A stretch of 64,000 bases of DNA, from contig NC_085850.1 of the NCBI RefSeq assembly GCF_020906515.1, positions 1,178,001 to 1,242,000 of the forward strand, written 5' to 3'. Numbering within the stretch: position 1 is the stretch's first letter; each line of letters opens with the position of its first letter. The notes under the pieces were generated by a model. It was not told the DNA's origin, made no database searches, and saw only the letters and a list, made by a program, of their open reading frames with translations. A program made the position numbers and the translations under genes. Positions 10,745 through 21,477 of this stretch are shown in pieces. Source of the DNA: Vanrija pseudolonga. Lineage: Eukaryota; Basidiomycota; Tremellomycetes; Trichosporonales; Trichosporonaceae.

Positions 10745-13584
10745 ATGGAGCGGCCGTGGTCCCGGTGGGCCAGCATCTTCGGCATGGTTCTTCCCCGACG
10801 GGTGAGCGAGACTCTGGCCTCGAAACCAAGTAGCACCACTCACGCAGGGGGTCCCTCTCACGCGTCGCTCTCTGCTGCCGACGATGCCTCTGCTGCACGA
10901 CACCACCACGCAACAATACAACAGGGGCAGAACGGCGAGCCGCGCACCCTCTTCGGCTTCATCGACTCGCGCAGGCCAAGCGTGTACCCCGACCACCTGG
11001 TCACCGAGGCCGAGGGCGTCAGCCGGCCGGTCGTCGCTGTGCCTCGATCCCCAGTAGTGGAAGGCGAGGAACGCAATGGCGAGCCCAGCACCGCCGCCGC
11101 CGAAGCTGGCCCCTCGTCGCTGCCCGACACAGCCACAACGCCGAGTGTGACGCTTGACGCTGCGGCGCTCGCCGCGGCCGGAGACGACGAGTACCCGAAC
11201 GGCACGGTACGCACCGTCAAGCGTCCGCGGGTGATCAACAAGCTCTCGCTCGACCTCGCGCTCGTGCCGCCGCAGACGCCGCCGAGCAGCACGCCCAACT
11301 CGCCCAGCCCACCTACAGCAAGCCACGGGTCGCCGAGCCGCGCGTCGTCGAGAACGCTGACCGCCCCTCGGCCCGCGCTCGAGACGCTGGAGCGGGCCTC
11401 GTGCGCCGCCCTCTATTTCGAGCAGTACTACCACAACCTCACCAAGCCGGACGCCAAGCGCCAGCTCCTCCGCCGCGACACGGTCGACATCACCCACTTT
11501 GACATCGGCCGCGTGATCGGCCAGGGCGCGTTCGGCGTCGTGCGTATCGCTGCCGAGGCGTCGCGTCCCGACCACCGCCTCGTCGCCATCAAGCAGTTGA
11601 GAAAGTCCGAGTAGGTAGCGGGGCGTGGGCTGGTGGCGGTGCTGACGGACAGCCTTCTCAAGATGGGCCAGGAGGGCCACATCAGGGCCGAACGTGACCT
11701 TCTCACCTCTGCCGCTGACGGCGCGCTCGACACGCGCCCGTCCTGGATCCTGCGCCTATTCCACGCCTTCCAGGACAAGGACAGCTTGTACCTCGTTCTC
11801 GACTTCATGGGCGGCGGCGACTTGTTAACGCTGCTCATGGAGCGTATCAGCCTCCCTGAGGCCGTGGTCCGGTTCTACGCCGCAGAGATGATCCTCGCGC
11901 TGCAGCAGGTTCATGCGTTGGGGTACATTCACCGCGATGTCAAGCCAGACAACTTTTTGTTCACGAGCGAGGGCCACATCCGTATCGCCGACTTTGGCCT
12001 CGCGACCGACCTCCACTGGAGCCACGACTCGGCGTACTACGAGCAGCAGCGCCGGACGATTCTGAAGAAGCACGGGTTTGATCTCAGCAAGCCTGCGTTC
12101 GGGAACAGAAAGCGCAGAACAGGGCGTGATCAGACCGGTGGCAGTGGTGTTGGGTCGTTACGGGAGAAGAGTCGGTCGATACTTGGTCTCAAGGCCAAGA
12201 GCAGGCGTCGGTTGGCGTACACTATCTGCGGGTAAGTGGTGGTAAGGCACGTTGTGACACTGCTCACCACGCGCAGAACAAACTCGTATATGGGTAAGAG
12301 CAGCTACTTGTACACTCTATACTAACCCCAGCGCCCGAGGTCATCCGTGGACAGGGATACGGATTCGGCGTCGACTGGTGGAGTCTAGGAGTCATTCGTG
12401 CGTGTGCCACATTCACGATCGCACCGCTGACAAGCAGTGTACGAGGCCATGTTTGGCGCCGCGCCGTTCATCGGCAACTCGGTGCGTCTACCCAAAGCTC
12501 GTAGTGATCGATCGCGCTTACACCCCTTCGCAGCGGCACGAGGCCCGCGTCAAAATGTAGGCAAAGCCCGATCATCATTCATGAGCGCCACTGACCCCGC
12601 CCAGCCTCGAGTGGAAAGACAACCTCAAGTTCCCGCGCAGGCCTCACGTCTCGCACTTTGGTATCGACTTTATCCGGCAGCTGCTCTGCGAGCCCGAGGA
12701 GCGCCTAGGCTCGCCAACAAGCGTGCGGGGCAAGAACCCCGTGACGGGCGTGTCAGATCAGAGAGCGTCGCACATTGCCGAAGTTCTGCACCCTATCAAC
12801 CCCGCCACGCTGCTCGCGCCCGACGGCGCCGAGCAGCTCATGTCCCACCCGTGATTCTTTGGTATCGACTGGACGAGCCTTCAGGACAAGACGCCGCCGT
12901 ACCAGCCCAACCTCTCGACGCCGGACGACACACGGCACTTTGACGAGGACATTCCCGACGAGGTGGGTGGTGTGAAGGGCGGCGCTGACGAGCCAAAGCC
13001 ACTGGCACCGGCCAACAGTGCGCTCCAGATCCGTGACCCGCTCCTAGGCGACGGCAAGAGCGGACCGCACCTGCTCGAGATCCGCAAGGGGTGAGCAGCT
13101 TGGCATGATTCGCAGAAGCTGACACGCCAGACTCGCGTTCCGCGGCTGGACATTCCGCGAGCCGAGCCCATTCGCCGCGATGGGAGGTGACACTGAGCCA
13201 ACGCCGCGGGCCACGAGCTTCCCAAATGTTAGCGACGACTCTCGGTTTCTGGGCTCACAGTCTCCAGCATCGGACAGCAGCAGTATGATGGTGGTGGCGC
13301 ACAGTGGCGGCGGCGGCGGAGCTGAGCGCCTCGTCAGCGGGGGCTCGGGCTCGGGGTCAACAGCGAGCTGCACGACAGTGACAACGGCGACGTCGGAGGG
13401 GGGAAGCAAGGGCAGCGAGGAGGAAGACGACGACGACGAAGAGCAGGTCGGGGATGAGGACGAGGAAGATGACGAGGACGCGGACGGAGGCAACGTCCTC
13501 ACGCCTCGTGGGCCCGGCGCGTACCCCGGCCACCCAGCGCACATTGCGTCTTGCCCAGCCCAGCTCGAGGTCACGGTTAGGTAG
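10745..13584 (+). CDS. NDR-class AGC Ser/Thr kinase with in-frame TGA before the C-terminal hydrophobic motif
   Basis: Eight exons (10745-11610, 11653-12231, 12277-12293, 12332-12397, 12438-12481, 12534-12556, 12605-13090, 13131-13584) are joined in frame. The kinase domain begins near residue 252 with GQGAFGVV, and has HRDVKPDNF, ADFGLA, the NDR-type insert before the activation segment, GTNSYMAPEV and DWWSLG. In the AGC tail the frame reads SHP, then TGA (12852-12854), then FFGIDW. That segment aligns with the family motif HPFFRGVDW. The same frame then continues for 229 codons and includes FRGWTF, the hydrophobic phosphorylation motif of NDR kinases. So either translation ends at 614 residues, or the stop is read through to about 844, or it is a sequence error or null allele. 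An optional in-frame intron at 10802-10924 cannot be excluded. NDR kinases control polarity and cytokinesis. Confidence 0.85.
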
Positions 13585-14060
13585 GTAGATGGACGCGACG
13601 GGACAGTGGGCCGTTGGCCGCTTAGATTAGCATTGTCAGCATGGTTAGATGCAGTGTCTCTGCTTTGTCCGTTGGTCGCCTGGCTGCCTCGTTCACATGC
13701 GCGTCGCGCCACTGCCACGCCACCACAACGCCCAGATGCAGATAGAAACTCCATCTCAATGCGTACAAGCCGTCTACAGCGTCCTCCCAGTAACCGTTGT
13801 CGTGGATACAGCGAAATTTTTGTGGGGGGAGGGTGCTTAACCCGACTTGCCGGCGGGCTGCTGGTTCCTGTAGCTTGTCAGCTGCTGTCCTCTCGTGAAG
13901 AGTAAGGGGGCAGTTGGAAGGAGGGGTTCAGATAGGAGCGAAAGACTATTAGATGCTATGTGTCGATCATGATAGGTCTGATTGAACTATGCTTGAATTT
14001 GTGGATCATCCGGAACGAGGGCGAAGGTGCGAGAGAGGAGAACACAGCAGAGAGAGAGAC
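13585..14060. other. Convergent 3' regions of the kinase and eS30 genes
   Basis: This 476-bp stretch lies between two converging genes. No coding frame with a motif, RNA gene or repeat is seen. It presumably holds both polyadenylation regions. Confidence 0.5.
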
Positions 14061-14727
14061 TTACATCGAACGCTTGCCACCGGGGGTGAGGGTAACGTTG
14101 ACGAATCGGCGGGTGTACTGGGCACGCTTCTCTGGTTGGGGGTCAGTCGTGTGCGCGGCGTCGCCTAGGCGACGACGGCGGCCCCTCTCGCGGGTCGATC
14201 CGTCGCGCCGCACCCCTACTCACTGGCACGGCCCTTGGGCGTCTTCTTCTTCTCCTGCTTCTCGACCTTGGGAGTCTGGAGGCTGGGTCAGTGGGGTTCT
14301 TTGCCAAGTACGCGGCGGGATGGGCGGCAGGCAGGCAGGCCGGCCACAGCGACGGGGTGATGGTGCGTGTGCGCGCGCGGGCGGGCGTGATGGTGGCGAG
14401 AGAAGGGCGTTTGCCGTGGTTGTGGGTGTGTGGTTGACCCGGCGCACGAGTCGTCGAATCTGCAATTTCTCGGCCTTGCCTGGCTTCATCCTCGAATCCG
14501 TCTCCTCCCTCCATCGTCTCCTCTGTTCTCTGCCCTGCCCTCCTCGTGCCGTCGTCGTCGTAGTCGCTATCGTGGTCGTCGTGCCGAGTCCGTAGTCGAG
14601 CCCATCACCCGTCCCATGCCCTGCCTTCCCTGCCTTTCCTTGCCGTCCAATCCTTGCCACCAAACTCGCGACTCACCTGCGACTTGACCTTGCCGGCACG
14701 CGCGAGAGAGCCGTGGACCTTACCCAT
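14061..14727 (-). CDS. RPS30: 40S ribosomal protein eS30
   Basis: Three minus-strand exons (14727-14677, 14275-14224, 14131-14061) encode 57 residues: MGKVHGSLARAGKVKSQ, then TPKVEKQEKKKTPKGRA, then KKRAQYTRRFVNVTLTPGGK and a short RSM end. This is the complete small, very basic eS30 protein of the 40S subunit. It has no ubiquitin-like N-terminal fusion, as is usual in fungi. The C-terminus is a few residues shorter than in budding yeast. Intron 1 is about 401 nt, far longer than most introns here. A CAG acceptor-like signal lies shortly upstream of the ATG, so a 5' leader intron is possible. Confidence 0.95.
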
Positions 14728-15138
14728 GTTGACTGCGTCGTCAGTTCTGCACTCGTCGATGCTGTCGCCGTCGGGGGTACCCACCTAGATGTTGATGTAG
14801 TGTCGGTTGGAGGGCGAGTTCTTTGATTCGGCGTGCGGGTGAGGAGGTGGTGGCCAGCGAGCGAGCGGCGTGCAAGCAGTGGGCAACCACCAGCCAGCGT
14901 AGGATGCTGCTTGGAGAAACTGGGACGGAGGCAAATACGGAAATTTCTTTCGAGCCATAATCCCGCTCCCACGTGATGGTGGCAGATGAAAGTCGTTTCA
15001 GGGCTTGGTGTCCGTAGTGGAGGGCGTCATCGAGTCAGAACAATGTCGGGCCGAACACGGTGCGATGTAATGCTGCGACTTGTGCGACGAACAAGACCAC
15101 CCACCACACTACTCTGCGCAGCGACACGCGCATACACC
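14728..15138. other. Divergent promoter region eS30 / prephenate dehydratase
   Basis: This 411-bp stretch separates two divergent starts and should contain both promoters. On the minus strand a candidate leader intron of the eS30 gene ends shortly before 14727. Nothing else was recognised. Confidence 0.45.
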
Positions 15139-16335
15139 ATGCCGCCGCCCGAGTTCGACGACGGCGTCGAGCCAGCCGCCAAGCGCGCGCGTCTGGGCCC
15201 AGGCGCGCCATCCGTGCCGGCGCTCGAGCTGGCCTATCTCGGCCCGGAGGGCACGTACGGCGAGCAGGTGAGCTGAGGCGACCCGCAGCAGGCAGCTCAC
15301 ACCGCAGGCCGCAAGGCGATTCGCGCACCGCCTAGGCGTCGAGGTGTCGCTCGTGCCGTGCAAGAACATAGCTGGTGAGCTCCGCCGGCCATCGCCCGCA
15401 AGGCGTGACGGGCTCTCTGACACGCCACGCCCGCTGACCCGCCCAAGCCATCTACGCCCACCCCGCGCCGTTCCTCTGCATGCCGTTCGAGAACACGCTC
15501 CAAGGCACCGTGCTCGAGACGGTCGACTGCCTGCTGTCGCCGTTGGCCACCAAGCCGCGCACGCCCGCGGCGTACCGCCGCCCAGTGGCTATCGCCGACA
15601 CGGTGCTGCGTATCGACCACCAGCTGGTCGCGCGGCGCGGCGTCACGATCGACCAGGTGGCCTGGGTGCGCTCGCATGAGCAGGCGCTCGGCCAGTCGAG
15701 CGCCTTTCTGGACGCGTACTTGCCCGCCGCGCGCCGCGTGCCCTGGCCTTCGACTGCGGGCGCGGTCGCGAGCCTGTTCGACGCGCCGAACGAGCCCGGT
15801 GCGGCGCTGTGCTCGGGCGCGGCGTACGAGCGGGATAAGTGGCGCCTGGAGCTGCTATACTCTGGCACGCAGGCCGTGAAAGGTGAGCGAGCAGGGTGTG
15901 ACCCGCGCTGACACCGCCGCAGACAACTTCACCCGCTTCCTCCTCCTCACGCGCCTGCCTGACATCCCCGTCGTGCCCCAGCCACACGGGTACGGCTTCA
16001 CGAGCCTGTTTGCGTGCGCCGACCCGCGCGCGCTGGTCGCAAGCCACGCACAGCGCAGCAATATCGTTGTGGCCACGCACCAGCGGCCCGCACCGCCAAA
16101 CGTCGCCCCCGAGCCGTTCCCCCGCTGGGTGCTCGCCGAGGTCTACGAGCGCGACCCCGAGCAGCAGGACGTCGGGGGCACGCTCTGGCTCGGGACGTTC
16201 GAGATGGAGAACCCCCGTGCTGCCGACGCCGTTCAAGCCGCCCAGCCATCACCCTTCCACGCCCCATCGCCATTCCAATCACCATATCAGTCACCCGCAC
16301 AGACACCAACAACTAGCCATTTCTACAGAATTTAG
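15139..16335 (+). CDS. PHA2: Prephenate dehydratase (phenylalanine biosynthesis)
   Basis: Four exons (15139-15267, 15308-15374, 15448-15882, 15923-16335) give 347 residues. Family blocks are LAYLGPEGTYGEQAARRF at the N-terminus, PFENTLQGTVLETVDCL (the ENS-x-G-x-V block), and DNFTRFLLL, which holds the Thr-Arg-Phe of the catalytic site. The enzyme decarboxylates and dehydrates prephenate to phenylpyruvate, the step to phenylalanine. The segment after TRF (FTSLFACADPRALV and onward) sits where the regulatory ACT domain normally lies but is poorly conserved, and no ESRP-type Phe-binding motif is visible. The reading frame is open upstream of 15139 and contains other ATGs, so an N-terminal extension is possible. 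Confidence 0.85.
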
Positions 16336-16572
16336 GGTAATAGAAGTTTATATCACATCATTGCATGCTCATTGTACGTCCTTGGAATCCCTGCTTGTTG
16401 GGCTTGTGCACACAGATGCGGGTGATGACGGGGAATGGTCTCTAATATGGCAACGAATCGTGCTAAATGCGAGGAACGCTACACTAAATGCAGGAACGCT
16501 ACAGGAGTGTTCGAGGACAAGGGACTGAAAAGCGTGGGGTATCTTGGAAGCTCTTGCTCCGTGCATGGTATC

Positions 16573-18964
16573 TCAGTTGCGGGCGCGCTTCTTGGACTTC
16601 TTGGTGGCGACGTTGGTGCTGCTCGAGGCAAGGGGCTGGCTGGACGAATCGGAGGAGTCGTTGGGCGGGGTGGCGTCATTGTCACCCTCTTGCTCGAGGG
16701 ATGTGCTGTAGGTGCGCTTGAGGGACGAGCCGGGGGTCTTGTTGCCGGTGCTCCTGGCGTGTTTGGAGCGAGCGGCACTTGGGGTCTTTGGGGCTGCGGT
16801 GTGAGTGGAGGCGTTGTCCACCCGCATACCTCGAGACTTGGGAGCGGAGACAGCAGGGAGCGGACTCTCCGGAGACAGGTCGGTGAGGGCCGAGAGCGGT
16901 GTCGAGATGGCCGACTTTGGCGTGGCTGGCACCGGCGGAGTGGCATCCTGCTCGGTGCCAACTGCGGCGAGAAGACCAGTAGAGGTACTAGGCGAACCCC
17001 AACTGCTGCCGTCATCGGTGGGGCTTGACTGCGCCACATTAGCTCCGCCACACTGCCACTCTGAACTTACGCTGCCGTCCTCGCCACCGTCGTCCTCCTC
17101 GGCGTAGTTGGGCTTTACCCGGACGCTGCGAGTTGACTTGCGGAGGTGAATCGCGCCGTCGTGTGACGTGGCGCCAGAGCTCTCGGCAAGATGATGCTCG
17201 TCGAGAGCCTCAGCGTCGGCCGCCTGGGCTTGGGATGTCCGACGGCGTGCCTTGCCTTTTGCCTTGGGAGCCGGCTGAATGTATGAGCTCTGCCCCGCAT
17301 ACCACAGTTACCTTTGCAGAAGTCCGCGTAGACTTAGTCTCTGGACTGCGGTGGAGCAACTCCAGAAGGTCGGGTCGGTTGCGCCGAAACAAAGGGTGCG
17401 AGAAGCCGCACGAGCTGAGGGTGTCAGCCAACCCTACCAGCACCTCGTGACTCACCGCTCACCACCTTCACGGTAACGCTGGAAACCCCACCTGCGGACC
17501 TGGTTAGTGGTGCAAACACCCTGCACGCAGATCGGCTTACATGTGGAGCTGGCGGATGAAGCCCCCAGCATCCTTGGCGTCGGTGATACTCTTCATGGCT
17601 GCGCGTAAGAACCAGGCACGGATAACAAGTGTTTACCTTTGCTTCCCTCAAACTGCAATGTCAACACACACGCCACCATCCGGATCACTCACGGTCTTCT
17701 TATCAGGGATGACGCCTGAGGTCCCTCCCTCCGACCACCTTATCATGTTCCTGTACGCCGGGTTGTTAATGGCCCTATTGTGTGTGTGAGCGAGGTGGCC
17801 TACCCAGGTTACTCACTCCCACAACGCCACCTTGAAGGTCCTTTTGTTGTTCAGCCGGGCTGGTTGCTCCGAACCGTTGTCATCGTCAGCCACAATACCG
17901 GTTGACTCGGGGGACTCGGCGATCGTGGCTTTGGGCAGCTCATCGCTGACCCGACTCTTGTGGACACGCGCCTTCTTGACGGCCTTGCTGGGCAGCGGCG
18001 CGGCACTGTGAGGCGGTTCGCCCAGGGTGATGTCGTCATCATTGTCGCCTCTGATACTTCGCGATGTTTCTTGATAGGCCGAAGGGGCCGGGGAGATGGG
18101 CACGAAAGATGGTGCGCTGTACTCGCTCTCGTGGTCGAGGTCGGACATTGGCTTTGGTGGAGTGAGAAGGCTTTGTGGTCGGGTCCAGGGAATGACAGCC
18201 GCCGAGGACGTGTCCGTCGCCGCCGAGCCGCCAGACGCATGGAAGCCGCCGCTCGAGACTGAGCGCGCAGGAGACGACAGGTTAGAGGACACCTTGGGCA
18301 GACCAGCTGCATCGTCCTCCAGAGGGAACAAGCCATCGAGATCCCTCTTGAAGTCTTCCTCGTCGCGATACTTGCTCTGGAACCCGAGCTGCGCCCAGGA
18401 GTAGCTGCCGTGCCCGTACGGGAAGTACGCCGGTACGCCCCTCTCATCGGCCGAAGCGTACGTCGCCGACGATCCGAGGGAGAGTTGATCAGGTACCGCG
18501 TCACGGACGAGCCGGGGAAGCAGGGCAGTGGGGGATAGGGCCGGCCTGTTGAGCGGAATGCTCGTGCTCGAGCTCGTCGCGGTGGTGGAGACACGCGAAG
18601 GAAGACGGCGCGGGGTGAACGAGACGGGGAAGGCGTCGGCGTGGGGAAGGTCCTCGGTGAGCAAGACCGTCGTGTCTGGCGTTAAGACCTCGCCGTCGTC
18701 GTCGGCGTCATCGCCAGTCGACCCGTCACTGCTAGGGCTGTCGTGGTGCGAGTCGACGCCGGCACGCTCCTGGCCCAAGAGGGCGGAGAAGGGCCTGCTG
18801 AGCATGGGCGGCGAGGGGACGACCAAGTTGTTGTACGCGAGCGCGCGGGGGGACGTTCCGATGTGGACGCTGGAGCCGCGTTGTGCGAGCGGCGTGCGCG
18901 GCGTGTGGAATAATGGGTTCTCGAGCGAGTGGAAGGGGTAGGGAAGGGGAGTGGGAGGATGCAT
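16573..18964 (-). CDS. Transcription regulator with divergent HSF-type DNA-binding domain
   Basis: Eight minus-strand exons (18964-17817, 17774-17693, 17652-17637, 17598-17541, 17491-17456, 17414-17312, 17274-17071, 17028-16573) keep frame and give 700 residues. Residues 1-370 are Ser/Pro/Asp-rich and probably disordered. At about 373-472 lies a heat-shock-factor-type winged helix: TFKVALWEAINNPAYRNMI, RWSEGGTSGVIPD, GGFIRQLHMWGFQRY and FSHPLFRRNRPDLLELLHR. These match the HSF blocks IxWS, FVRQLNMYGF and FxRGRxDLL. No coiled-coil trimerisation repeat follows; the C-terminus is basic, Ser/Thr-rich and ends KKSKKRARN. The domain is cut by five introns and includes a 16-nt exon. It is more like SFL1/FLO8-era HSF relatives than canonical Hsf1, but the exact class is unsure. 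Confidence 0.8.
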
Positions 18965-20330
18965 GATGGTCGTGGGCGGCGAGCGGCGTGTAGTGTGCCG
19001 CGTTGGGAGGGAAGACGATACAAGGGGGTGGGGGGGACACGACAAGGAGTGAAGAAGAATGATGAGAGAAGGAAGACGAGGAAGGCGGGGAAGACGCACG
19101 ACGCGACACACGACACGAGGGGGGGCAAGACGCGCGTCTGTGGCACTTGGGGGGAAATGGGTCGAGGGGGGGAGAAGTGGAGAGAAATCCCACGACGAGT
19201 GATGTTGCCAGATCCCAGTCAGTTGACCGGCTGCCTGCGCCCACCAGGCAAGCTTCCAGAAGATCAGTGTGTCAGTGTACAGCGCAGCGCGCCCGCTCGC
19301 CCGCAGCTGCCGACAGGCCATCAGCACCCGTCGGCCCGCCGTAGAGCCCGAAGAAGGAGTCAAGGCCGACGCGCCCCTGTCGTCACCCGCTGATCCCAAG
19401 CAGCCCGCCGAGCCGGCGCGTCGCGCGTGTCGCGAGGGGCGCAGTAGGTGGGGCGCAACGTGGGCGTCGGTGCGCCCGGCAAGTGGTGGGGTTGAAAGGA
19501 TGGGGAGGAGGGGTGATGGTGGTGGTGGGGGAGGTGCCGGGTGGCTCGTGCGCACGCGAGCCGGCCATGCTGTGCGTGCGTGTTTCTCTCTGGTTCGTCC
19601 GGTTCGGGCAACTTGCCGTCGCGGTGACCAGCAGCTCAGCAGCGCGTAGCAGCCGAGGCCACGAAGTGTGGTGGTGCGCGGCAGAGGGATCCGCGGGCGT
19701 CGCGGTATGGCGGCTGGCGGCGGGCCAAAGGAGGGCGGCGGGTCACGAACACGATCATTTGCATCAGACGTCAGTCAGTTGACGAGGTCGTGAAGGCGGA
19801 CACGGCAGCGAGGTGGACTGGGTGGGGCAGCTCGTCTGCTCAGCCAGCACCCGCCGAGCCGCCACCCGCACACCCGCCACGCGCCACAGTCTCCAAGCGA
19901 CCAGCACCGAGGTGCGAGCACACGACCGCGTTGCCGTGGGTACCCCTTGCCACCGACACCAGAAGCCCGAAGCGTGGCGAGCAGTATAGGCCAGGGGTAG
20001 ACCAGACAGGTAGGCTCAGCTCGGTGGCACTCGACAGGGTGCGCTGGCGCGCTGGCTGACTCCTGACTTTGACCTCTGCGCGCAAGTCAACGCCATCCCG
20101 CAGTCACAGCAGAGTATACTGACCTGACGGGTGGGCTGGCGATCTCCACCTCTCCACGATGGCCCCTCCACGGTACCGATACGACGGGGTCAGTAGCAGT
20201 GAACGCGGCCTCGTCTCCTCCGGGCTCTCCCCCAGCCCACTCCCCTCATCCTCACCCCACACTTGCGTGATGAAATCAATACATCGCCCGATGCCAACCG
20301 AACCCCCGACTAAGTGCGCGGTGGCGCAAT
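18965..20330. other. Intergenic region upstream of the HSF-type gene
   Basis: This 1366-bp stretch lies between the start of the HSF-type gene and the 3' end of eL34, both on the minus strand. It holds the HSF-type gene's promoter, and a G/A-rich (minus strand C/T-rich) leader is visible at 18990-19190. In-frame upstream codons exist as far as 19555, so the HSF-type protein could start earlier than 18964. No RNA gene or repeat was recognised. Confidence 0.45.
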
Positions 20331-20723
20331 CTACTTCTTCGAGGCGGCGGCCTTGGCCTTGAGGACGCGCTTGACGATGGTGGCCTCCTCGATGAGGAAG
20401 GCGCGCGTGATGCGCTGCTTGACGCAGGTGGCGCAGACCGAGCCGCCGTAGGCGCGCGAGACCGACTTCTGGCGCTTCGAGATGGTAGCGTACTGGCGGG
20501 GGCGGAGGGCGGGGACACCGGCGAGGGCGTCGCCGCAGTCACCGCACTTGGGGGCCGACTGGGCGGGGTCAGCAAATGTTGCTACTCAGAGTTCCGGGCA
20601 ACTAACAGCAAGCTTCTTGAGGTGGTGGACAACAAGCTTGCCGCCGGGGGTCTTGACGACACGCCTGCGGGCCGAGGTGGTGTTGTAGGGCGTGCGCTTG
20701 CGGAGGGTGACACGCTGAGCCAT
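20331..20723 (-). CDS. RPL34: 60S ribosomal protein eL34
   Basis: Two minus-strand exons (20723-20607 and 20558-20331) encode 114 residues. The protein begins [20 protein letters not shown] and continues [14 protein letters not shown], then [18 protein letters not shown], and [16 protein letters not shown] with the second Cys pair, ending in a Lys/Ala-rich tail. The two CxxC pairs of eL34 are present. It is a structural protein of the 60S subunit. The bases directly before ATG form an acceptor-like CTGCAG, which points to a 5' leader intron whose donor was not located. Confidence 0.95.
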
Positions 20724-21477
20724 TCTGCAGAGGGTGGTTAGTGGTCGTGTTCAAAACCTCAAATTGTCGATCCAGGCGGGTTGGGTTGGCAGGCGAGCAG
20801 CAGCAGTAGCAGCACGAGGCGAACGTCGACGGCGAGGGCGATCCGACGCTGACAGAGCTCCACGACGCCGACAACGACAGCTGGGACGTCCCTCCCCCCT
20901 CTCTCGTCTCCGACACCATGCCCAGCCATCACACGGCCACCACCACAAATCTTCAACGCCCGTCCCAGCTGTTGTCGGTGTCGTCGGGTCGCTCGCTCAT
21001 CGTCGTCGTCGTGTCGTCTGCCGTGCATGCCGTGCTGTGCTGCTGCCGTGCCGTGCCGCTAAACCCGCCGTGGTCGTCGTCGCTGTCGGCACTCACTTGA
21101 ACGATGCTTGACGGTTAGAGTGACACTGCTGCTTTCGACGACGACAAGCTCGACCACCTCCCAGCGACGGACAGCAGCCAGAGACTCTGCGGCAGCAACC
21201 TGCCTGCCTGCCTGCCTGCCAGGATGCAGACACCCAGCACCTGGACGAAACTTGCAGCCTCAATCAAAACCATATTTCCGTCCACGTGGCCTCGGTATTA
21301 CAGAGTGGCATTTCTACGGTGTGTTGATTTTGGCTGGTCGGCCCTAAGCTAGTCGCCGACAGGGGCGATTCGAACAGCCAGAACCCTGACTTTGGGATTC
21401 GGGTGGCAAACAACGAGGTGGGATGTACATGCTCCTCAACGACACATGCAGCACACTGTACATGAATACATATGCCT
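20724..21477. other. Intergenic region upstream of eL34
   Basis: This 754-bp stretch contains the eL34 promoter and the 3' region of the next minus-strand gene. On the minus strand near 21345-21420 a short tRNA T-arm-like sequence with GTTCGAATC occurs, but no matching acceptor stem was found. Nothing coding is supported. Confidence 0.45.

Noticed and set aside
10802-10924. A 123-nt in-frame intron at the start of the NDR kinase gene.
   Set aside because: Not rejected with certainty: donor and acceptor exist, but the segment is also open and in frame, so the simpler unspliced model was reported.
12851-12877. A 27-nt GT-AG segment that would remove the TGA of the NDR kinase in frame.
   Set aside because: It is shorter than any intron seen here (the shortest are about 36-38 nt) and would delete most of the conserved FFGIDW motif.
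12851-12884. A 34-nt GT-CAG segment around the same TGA.
   Set aside because: Its removal shifts the frame away from the conserved downstream sequence.
21345-21420. A tRNA T-arm-like sequence with GTTCGAATC on the minus strand.
   Set aside because: The T stem has a mismatch and no complementary acceptor stem lies at the right distance; at most a tRNA relic.
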